Shown in pieces: positions 56,635 to 64,000 of a DNA stretch of 64,000 nt; the stretch's first letter is position 1, and every line of letters starts with the position of its first letter. Both the position numbers and the translations under genes were made by a program. Below the pieces are notes generated by a model, which saw nothing but the letters and a program-made list of their open reading frames with translations, had not been told where the DNA came from and did no database searches. Source of the DNA: Acephala macrosclerotiorum (Eukaryota; Ascomycota; Leotiomycetes; Helotiales; Mollisiaceae); NCBI GenBank assembly GCA_014904845.1, contig MU119224.1, positions 186,001-250,000 of the forward strand, in the 5' to 3' direction.

Positions 56635-58299
56635 TTAATAAACAACAGTCTCCTTCTTTTCATCCTCAGTCTGCACCACACCAGCATCAACTGGTCGAGA
56701 AGCAGTAAGTCTACTCATAACACTCTCGCCCTTCAACAGACCAAGCTGATTGATGTCCCAGCCCTCCTTTTCAAGGTACTCTCTGAACTTGATGTCTTCC
56801 GTGGTGATAGTATCTTGATCGATATGCGGAAGGCCAAACAGGACTAGAGCAGCCATCAAGACGCAGAAGCAGGAGGAGACGTAGAATGGGTATTGGGCGG
56901 AAGCATTCTTGTTGCTTCCACCAGCCTTCTCAATGTATGGGAAGACATATGTTCCAACGAAAGCTCCAATCTTTCCAAAAGCTGCGGCAATCGCATAGTA
57001 TTGTCCACGGACACCAGTGGCACAAGTTTTAGAAGCCACGAGACCAATATTGTCACCTGGCCCAACTTCTCCGAGAGAAAGGAAGATACCATAGACAACA
57101 GCGAATCCAGCGACGTTCTCGGGCTTGGCGAGATGAGGGTAGAGACCAGCCATGATGAATCCGACAACAGCTTGAGCAAGCACACCTGCAGCGAGTGCGT
57201 ATCGGGGTCCGACTTTGTCTGAAAAGATAGAGCCGAGCATGGCACCTGGGACATAGAACAAGTTGATGACAGTGTTCCAGCCGAAGGATTGGGAAAGGGG
57301 AGCGCTGTCTCCGTAGATGTTCTTGAGAATGGTCGAGGAGAAGATGCTGAAAGAGTATGTCGAGAAATCGTAGAGGAACCAGATAAAGCTGACGACGAGT
57401 AGTCTCCACCAGTAGTACTTGATGACCAGCTTGTATGGAATCTTGACATATTTCATGCTCTCCCTGCGATTTTGTTAGTCTTGATGAGACTGTCCAGAAA
57501 TGAGAGACTTACTTCTTGAATTCCTCGGGCTCTTGGAGCTTCAATCGCAACCAGAAAAGGATCAATGGCGGGATAACACCCAGTCCAAGAGAGATTCTCC
57601 ATGCAGCACGCAAGTGCTTCTCCGTGCAGATGACGACCAAAAGATATGGGACGAAAGCACCAATAACGAAGCCCCAATCAATCATAACATTGGTGAAGAG
57701 GATGAACCACCTGTTCCTCGTACCGCTCTTCAACTCTCCAGTAGCTTCACTGCAGGCCACCGAACCAGCTGGATATTCTCCTCCAATACCTATACCGACC
57801 AGGAAGCGATATGCCGTGAGAGCAGCGAACATTCCTTGCAGACTACCATGGTATCCGTATGAGCCAGCGCCAAGAGCCGCGAAGACGATGAGGATCACTG
57901 TCGAGATGAGAAGAGAGTTCTTGCGCGACCATTTGTCACTAGTGTATCCAAAGACCAGCTGTCCAACGACCGTCCCTGCGAATGTGATGGCAGAGATGTT
58001 CTTTTGGGCATTGGAATCAGTGTATGCTTTGCCATAGATGCTCGTCAGCATGGTGGACACAGATCCAATGACCTAATGCATGTTAGTAAGTGGAAGATGT
58101 CGCGTTGGAGTCCTCTAACGTTGTTGATGTATCCATCAGAGAAGAGACCGGCACCGCATGCCATCACAGGCCAGAGTCGCTCCCAGCGGTTCTTTGGGAT
58201 ACCGGCGAGAGGATCTACATTCTGGACGTATCGTTGCTCGGAGCCAGAGTCGACCTGATTGTCCGGCGCTGGGGCGGTTTCCTTCTTGAAACCCAACAT
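56635..58299 (-). CDS. GIT1: GIT1-like MFS permease (glycerophosphodiester/phosphate family)
   Basis: Three exons: 58299-58120, 58072-57513 and 57463-56635, 522 residues, with about twelve membrane segments. Motifs of the phosphate:H+ symporter/Git1 branch are clear: MACGAGLFSDGYINN at TM1, GQLVFGYTSDKWSRKNSLLI (loop 2-3), GIGIGGEYPAGSVACSEATG, and the Git1-typical EVGPGDNIGLVASKTCATGV followed by GQYYAIAAAFGKIGAF. Git1 permeases import glycerophosphoinositol or glycerophosphocholine across the plasma membrane and are commonly induced by low phosphate; a related phosphate or carboxylate role cannot be excluded. Introns use GTTAGA and GTAAGT donors. Frame intact; ends KKETVVY. Confidence 0.85.
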
Positions 58300-60584
58300 C
58301 GTTGCAACTGTCTGAGCTCACCACCAAGGATGGGGTATTAAGAATCGTCTGAAGTAGTGACGATGGGAAACGGAAAGAACAGAGGAGGGGAAATTGGTAC
58401 TTATGTGAATTCTAGGGCCCGATAGCTTGGTCGGGGCATGGAGCGCACGAGGGTCGATTAGGTGCTATCAACTTGGTGATAGCTGGACGATGGACGATAC
58501 TAGACTGGGTGTCTAAAAGCAGGGTCGCGTTCGCCGATGAGAGTTTCCCGGGTAGAAGCTTCTTAGAGCGACGTAGTCCCCGCTCACTTCCAATCAAAAA
58601 AGAGAGATCATGCATCGTTTGCGTTCGTCTCGCATCCTGAAAGCTTCAACAAGGGATTAGAAAAATTTGTGGGCTTGTGGAGCAGGTCGTGCATGTCCCA
58701 TATCTGTGGACATCCCCGTCCTCGTCCCCGTCCCCGTCCCACATTTTTGGTGTTTGCAGTGCTCATCTCTGCAGTGCGACCTTGTGCCGGATGGGGAAGG
58801 TGCATAGCAGTGTCTCGTCGTGCTCCCTCGAGGAAGATGTCGATACGATCTTGTCCTCCTCCTCAAGCCTCACATCTTGCATTGTCATGTTAACCTTGTG
58901 GCGCGTGATCATTGACCGCATCGTCTCAAATGTCGGTAGACATTGGCCAATGAGGACTTGCAATTGGTATCCGTGATGCGTAAATGCCTTAGATATGTGG
59001 TTGCCGGACGATGTGCCGTCGCCAAGCCGTCTCCCGCTTGACTTCAGACTGGTCCTTTCGGCGTTGCAAAGCAACCTTCCTATTCTTCATCTCATGCGAG
59101 AAAACTTTCAAATGCTTCATTCCCTCATGCAAAAGGCTGCGCTCAAGTCAGAATCATCGGATTCGGCGCGCAACTTGCAGACTTGGGCCCAGAGAGCAAC
59201 CACTGATCGGATATCAAAATGTTCTTCTGAGCCCTCCCCACACAGCCATGTCAGCGCCTTTTCCGTCATGCACGATGCTTGAAACAACCACGCCTTTCAA
59301 TTCGCCAGGTTTTCAAATGTCGGACCACTCCTTGTCCCCAGTCAATCACCCACTGACGTTTTCGATCCAAAAGGCTTGATTGCGGCCCCTCCAATGATGG
59401 GCGACCGCTAATGCACACGCAAACCGACAATACGGAGGTAAGAGACGGGCATGCTGCAGGATGATGCGAATCCTTGCTCGACTCCTTCGGTGATTCCGAC
59501 TCTTATCCAAACCTCCCGATCGAGAGACATGGCGGCGACATGGCGTGGAAAACAGCTGCAGGAAATGCTTGTCGCCAGGGGCTTTTTTAACTTGATGCCG
59601 ACTCCCGCAGCCCGATCGACGCAAATCGACGCCTGCCAAGACATTACACACGTGCTCACTATCCCGAAGAAAATCCTACGTTCCAGAACACGACAGTTTG
59701 CGTGGCGCGAAAGGGAAAAGAACTCAATTTGAGGTTGAGGTTATGAGTTTGGTCTAGATGATCTTTCTTGATCTTTCTCCGAGCCTCGGAAACTGCTGGA
59801 GAGCCACACGTGCTTATCTTCTATCCTACCTACTTGCAGCTTAGATCCAGAAGACGACAGGGCTGCGCGTGTCATGGACCTCGATCAAATATCTGAAGTG
59901 GGGACTGGAAAGCGCCAAATCTCCGACGTTATTCTGTTCGTTAAGCTACTTCTAGTTTCCTCAAAAGGACTCCTGCTGTAAGCAAACTCGCAGTGATGAA
60001 TGAATGTATCTAAAGGTCGAGGACATTCGCCAGGACCTAAACCAGAGGACTTGAGAGTTGAAAAGCCGGAATTTGGTGTGCCTTTGAACTGCCATCATTG
60101 GAGGTCGAGGTCTGACTTCAAGGAATACAGTGCTTATGTCCCTCAAGTGTTGGTACGATTGTGTAGAGCTTTGTTCTCTGCCACTTGGTATGCACATCAG
60201 AGGCATACGGGCACTTTCACCTGGGCCAGGCGAGGATGGAAACGAAGAAATTGTATGCCGTCTAAAAGATCTCTTCACAAACCAAGCTCTGCTCGTTTGT
60301 TGCACCGTGTCGACTGTTGATAGGGAGTTGAACAGCTAGTGTTGATTCAGCGTTCACAGTCGTCCTGCAGAATCCTCTTGAGCCGCGGCTGCAGTAGTCT
60401 TCAGCCTCGCTGAAAATCTGTTGAAGGGACCTGGGGAATTTCCGGCCATGTGGAGGGACTCCTAAAGTTTCTCGAAATACTGTCGTTCTGGGCCTCATTC
60501 CAGAGTATCAGTAGCAGGTGTCTCCACGCTTCTGGCGCGCGTCTACTGCAAGCTTAGACGACCCGGCACCCATATCGATTCCCC
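58300..60584. other. Gene-poor region upstream of the GIT1-like gene
   Basis: About 2.3 kb with many short overlapping frames but none with recognisable motifs or consistent splice extension. It includes the permease promoter. A CACGTG-core (ACACGTG) site occurs near 59808, compatible with a Pho4-type bHLH site, but one hexamer this far upstream is weak. Confidence 0.4.
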
Positions 60585-61907
60585 TCAGTCGTCGCAACCA
60601 TCAAAGACCGCCACGGCCCAAGCCATCCTTGGCTTCCATTCTTCCGGCAAAAGTTTCATCAATTCCTTGAACTTCCTACCCGTACTTTGAGGAAGCCACC
60701 AGACCTTCTCGCTCAACTTCAACACCATGAAGAAGTAGCCAACAATGGTTAACGTTCTAGGCTCATTCTCTTCCAGCATCTTAACAAATCTCAGTGGAAC
60801 CTTGGCTGTGAACTTGAAGCAGTAGTCTCGATCTGGATTATCCTGAACTAGGGAAAGATAGTAGATGGCACACTCATACGCTTCCAACGATTCCTGGTCG
60901 GTATTCTCTCTGTCCAAATCTGCAAGCAAGAAGTCGAATACGTGGTTCCGGTTTTTGGCCAACCCAGCCTCCTTCCAGGAAGTCATTCTCTCTGATTGCA
61001 AGAGAGTTATGATCTCTTCTGTATGGATGAAGTCCCATGACTCCTTAGCCACCAGACGCACGCCATGCCAAGGTCGGAACCAATGTAAGGGAATCGCGCT
61101 ATTGCTTTCAGGCGACATGTATTCATAGCTACTGATAGTACAAAAGGCTATCAATGCGCTCCCAGCGAACAATATCTCGGCCGTTTGATCATTGATACCT
61201 TCATTCAGCTGTTGAGAGTGGGCGGTAATCGCTGCCGTCATGTACTTATGCGATGCTAACGAAAGCTCTTTGTCGTCACTACCTTGCAGCTGTCGAAGAT
61301 TGAATGCTGAGAATCCGAGTAATCCATCCATTAGTCCGGGGTGGCTCATCGCGAGATCAGTAACCCATCTCGAAAACGGATCACGGGTGTACGCTTCTTG
61401 AAATTTGCGGTTCCCGATGAGGCGAAACAAGGTAGTTGATACCATCGTTGTGAAGTGATGCATGAGCTTGAGTTCAAGCAGCCGATCTTGAGGTGTGTTC
61501 ATGGTCCTAGCCGCAAGAGAGCCAGGTTTCATCGTCCAGTCTTCGGTCTTGACCAGTGACATATCATCCGAAAAGCATTGAGACGAAGCTTGGGCCAAGC
61601 TACCCGACTCAGGAGGTGATGAACCGTCTAATAGAGGAGTTGTAGGATGGCCAACGGGTTTCTTCGATGGTGGGAGCTTCGCCGGCGGCAATGACGATGA
61701 TATGGGACTCTTGCTCCCAGTCGGAATGCCGAAGTCACATCGTAAGTTGTATTTAATACAGTTCCCACAAACAGGATGGACTTCATCGCACTATCAATTG
61801 TTAACATCTACAGCATTAAACAGCATTGCAAGACTCACTTTTGTCCTCTTTGCTTTGCAGTTCTTGCACCCTAACCTCGATTTTCGATGTGGCCTTCGAA
61901 ATGGCAT
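60585..61907 (-). CDS. Zn2Cys6 fungal transcription factor
   Basis: Two exons, 61907-61839 and 61790-60585, 424 residues; the intron splits the DNA-binding domain after KAKRTK. The joined binuclear cluster reads RLGCKNCKAKRTK then CDEVHPVCGNCIKYNLRC, the canonical CX2CX6CX6CX2CX6C. It lies at residues about 14-41, followed by a Ser/Pro linker. The rest (DRLLELKLMHHFTTMVSTTL onward) matches the C-terminal 'fungal specific transcription factor' domain of the short STB5/UPC2-like class (LMHHFT signature), in which the C-terminal part can sense sterols; ligand here unknown. I chose the ATG at 61907 directly before the cluster; an earlier in-frame ATG at 61976 adds 23 unrelated residues. It is transcribed divergently from NSE2. 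Confidence 0.85.
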
Positions 61908-62541
61908 GTTGGGAAACACGTAAGCTGACGAAATTCTGGGTATCAAGATAAACACCCAATTGACCTCCCTCAACAACTGATGCTATTCCAACTTAGAAGG
62001 CACGACTCCGATTCGAGAAGACAAACTGCAGCAAAACCATCGCACTGTTGACAAAGGTTCTAGAAGATTGAAATCATTTGGGTTCCATAATATGAGATCG
62101 GACTCGTGATCTATCAAGGTGCAGACTGCTTCGCCTCATACCAAGAAAGTTATTGATCTTTTCATAGGCTGTATAAGTCGGCTTGATTGTCTCCGGTTCC
62201 GTCCCCGTTCTTGCATAACTTCTAAGTATTGGATGATGGTTACGATGGGATGAAAGCGCTGTAAAGAAAACAAGAGTATTTCAGTCAACTGAGGAAGATC
62301 TAGTTACATGAAGTAATACGATAAATGCGATGTGGCAAGATCATTTCAATTATACCAAAATAAACATATCTAGTTGGTTGTAGAAGAAAAGTCCCCAAAT
62401 CTGGCAGACATTCAACCCTAGCCTAGAAATTTAGCGTCCCCTCCAACGCCATCGCGTCTCCCACAACGCGCTCTCTCATCCCAAAGATCACGACCATAAC
62501 ATCTCAACACTCCACTCCACTCCCCTCCTCACCACCCAAAA
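61908..62541. promoter_or_regulatory. Divergent intergenic region between the Zn2Cys6 gene and NSE2
   Basis: The 634-bp gap between two divergent start codons must contain both promoters. Pyrimidine-rich tracts near 62440-62540 are typical of fungal transcription starts before NSE2. No specific site assigned. Confidence 0.45.
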
Positions 62542-64000
62542 ATGTCTACCCAACGCCGCCACCTCGTCTCCCGCTCCCGCCAAAATGACTCCTCAACACC
62601 AGCCACCAGCCGTCGAGACAGAGACTCCGAAGCCCCCACGCGTCAAGCACAACCACTAACCCTCCCACCCTACGAACCACCCACCTGTCCCCTCTCCTTA
62701 TCCGCCAAGCGCAAGATTGACGAACTGCGCACCCAGCAAAACTTCGCGAAATACGAAAAACACCTCAAAGGCTCTATACAAGCCGTTTCTGACTCTGCCG
62801 CTGCTTGTCAAGAACGCCTATCCGCGCGAAAAGAACACCTTGAGCAACAAGCCGCAAGAAGAAAGAGACATGGGATCGCGGATGATGAAAAACCGCAAGA
62901 ACATGTTGAAGTGGAGAAATATTATAAGATATTGGCGAATAAGGTGAAGGGTGTTGTGAGGGAGAGTGATAAGGCGGTTAGGGAGTTGATTGACTTGGTG
63001 GATGAGGCGAAGATGCAGGATGGGATTTTGAGGGAGGTGGAGGAGAATATACCTGTAGCGTCAGCGATACGTCCAGCTGGGCGACGACGGGGCGAGGATG
63101 ATGAGGAGGAGAACGAGGAGCCCGAAGCTCCGGCGGAGGATCCAGAGATTTTGAGTGCGGTTGAGTTAGTGAAGAAGGCGAAGGCGGATTATAACGCGAA
63201 GTATCGGGGGAAGAGCTTGTTGCAGAGGTGTGTACTTCGTACGTCTATTTTAGCGATGAGTCTAACAAGATTGCAGATATGGCGACAATAATGACTACAA
63301 GTACTTCAAGACCGTGGTCCACGATGCTCAACATCCTGGAGACGAAAAGCCAATGCTTCCAAAAGCTACAACATGGTTCCCAGAGGAGAGTGGCAACAAT
63401 GCTGCCGAAGAAAATAGCGATGATGATGTCGTTATTGAGAGTACCAAGAAGAGTCTAAAATGTGTCTTCACAATGCGCTACTTCGAAGAACCTATGGCCA
63501 ACAACCTATGTCCCCATGTCTTCGAAAAATCCGCCATCTTCGACTATGTCAATAAATCCGGAACCGCTTTTACTGGTCCTAATGGCCAACGTGGGGAGAA
63601 GAAGGCAGAATGCCCACAGCCGGGGTGTGGCAAGGTAAGCATCTTAATGACGTTCAAAAATAGCTAAAGCTAATTCTCAGTAGATGCTCTCCATCTCCAA
63701 CTTCTACTTGGACAAACTCACTGCCAGAGATGTTGAACGCGCGAAGAAGAAGGATGCTCGTCAGGACTACAATGATGACGATGATGACGATGCAGACGAT
63801 ACTGCTGCTCCTCGTGGGACACGACGTGATCCTGAACAACTGGGAAGTGAGGATGATGAGGACGATAGTATGGACATCGATAATGTCCGCCAGAAGAGAA
63901 TGGCGAAATTCAAGAGGGAGAAGAGTCAAGGTCTGAACCAGGCTCCTCCAAGCCACCAGAGATCAGATTCATCTGAACCTGATGAGGATGAAATCGAGGT
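62542..64000 (+). CDS. NSE2: SMC5-SMC6 complex SUMO ligase NSE2/MMS21 (3' end outside window)
   Basis: Exons 62542-63227, 63277-63634 and 63684-64000 (incomplete). Residues about 50-240 are helical, the SMC5-binding part (LSAKRKIDELRTQQNFAKYE ... VKGVVRESDKAVRELIDLVD). The SP-RING (MIZ-type) zinc domain follows: CVFTMRYFEEPMANNLCPHV, FEKSAIFDYV, ECPQPGCGKMLSISNFYLDK, with Cys/His ligands present, including CPH and CPQPGC. The protein transfers SUMO to SMC5/6 subunits and other targets in nuclear DNA repair. The acidic C-terminal tail (YNDDDDDDADD ...) runs off the window. Intron acceptors TTGCAG and CAGTAG preserve the frame. It reads normally with no disruption. Confidence 0.88.

Noticed and set aside
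51163..61907. A secondary-metabolite or catabolic gene cluster (oxidoreductase, permease, Zn2Cys6 regulator)
   Set aside because: There is no backbone synthase, the genes are separated by 1-2 kb gaps, and the permease has a housekeeping-type GIT1 pattern; proximity alone is not enough.
1..64000. CRISPR arrays, bacterial operons, riboswitches
   Set aside because: No regularly spaced repeats or bacterial gene signals; the window is clearly eukaryotic with spliceosomal introns.

Overview
The window looks like chromosomal DNA of a filamentous ascomycete. Genes carry short (about 43-150 nt) GT-AG introns, many with CTAAC/CTGAC-type branch points. The protein families are typically fungal: an MCH1-like MFS carrier, Zn2Cys6 and C2H2/AT-hook regulators, a WSC-domain copper-radical oxidase, a Kre9/Knh1-like wall protein, a GIT1-like permease and the SMC5-6 subunit NSE2. 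The RGS-LOV gene and the F-box and hypothetical families suggest Leotiomycetes (Botrytis/Sclerotinia relatives), but that assignment is inference. About 6.5 kb is extremely AT-rich and looks mutated by a RIP-like process.

Layout. 0.3-2.2 kb: MCH1-like transporter (-). 2.6-3.9 kb: decayed coding remnant. 4.3 kb: intron-containing tRNA-like gene with a Pol III terminator. 4.7-7.1 kb: RGS-LOV photoreceptor whose C-terminal part carries an in-frame stop and a frameshift. 7.5-8.1 kb: two inverted-repeat (foldback) structures. 9.0-9.4 kb: gene remnant. 11.7-13.8 kb: AT-hook/C2H2 protein (+). 14.6-18.4 kb: secreted galactose/glyoxal-oxidase-like enzyme with five WSC domains (-). 21.7-22.6 kb: frameshifted pseudogene. 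23.2-25.2 kb: head-to-head pair of paralogous F-box-like genes. 25.5-27.1 kb: FAD-linked oxidase (-). 28.0-29.6 kb: alanine aminotransferase (-).

30.7-50.6 kb is an accessory region. It holds an array of about a dozen very small cysteine-rich proteins that start Met-Cys, have no signal peptide and share a fixed Cys/His ladder. Interspersed are an AT-rich TIR element (33.0-33.7 kb), an F-box gene, two disrupted hypothetical genes and a 6.46-kb LTR element (42690-49147). The LTR element sits inside a secreted Ser/Thr-rich GPI-anchor-type gene. It is flanked by a 5-bp duplication (GTAGT), and conceptually removing it restores the host reading frame.

51-64 kb returns to ordinary gene order: a single-pass Kre9/Knh1-like membrane protein (-), a Gfo/Idh/MocA oxidoreductase (-), a small MITE with a TTA duplication, a glycerophosphodiester/phosphate-type MFS permease (-), a Zn2Cys6 regulator (-), and, divergently transcribed from it, the 5' part of NSE2/MMS21 running off the window end. 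I see no sign that the core genes form one pathway or biosynthetic cluster. The most unusual content is the small Met-Cys family and the strongly strand-asymmetric mutation of the LTR element. All exon structures were read by eye from splice signals and frame continuity; no database search was run.
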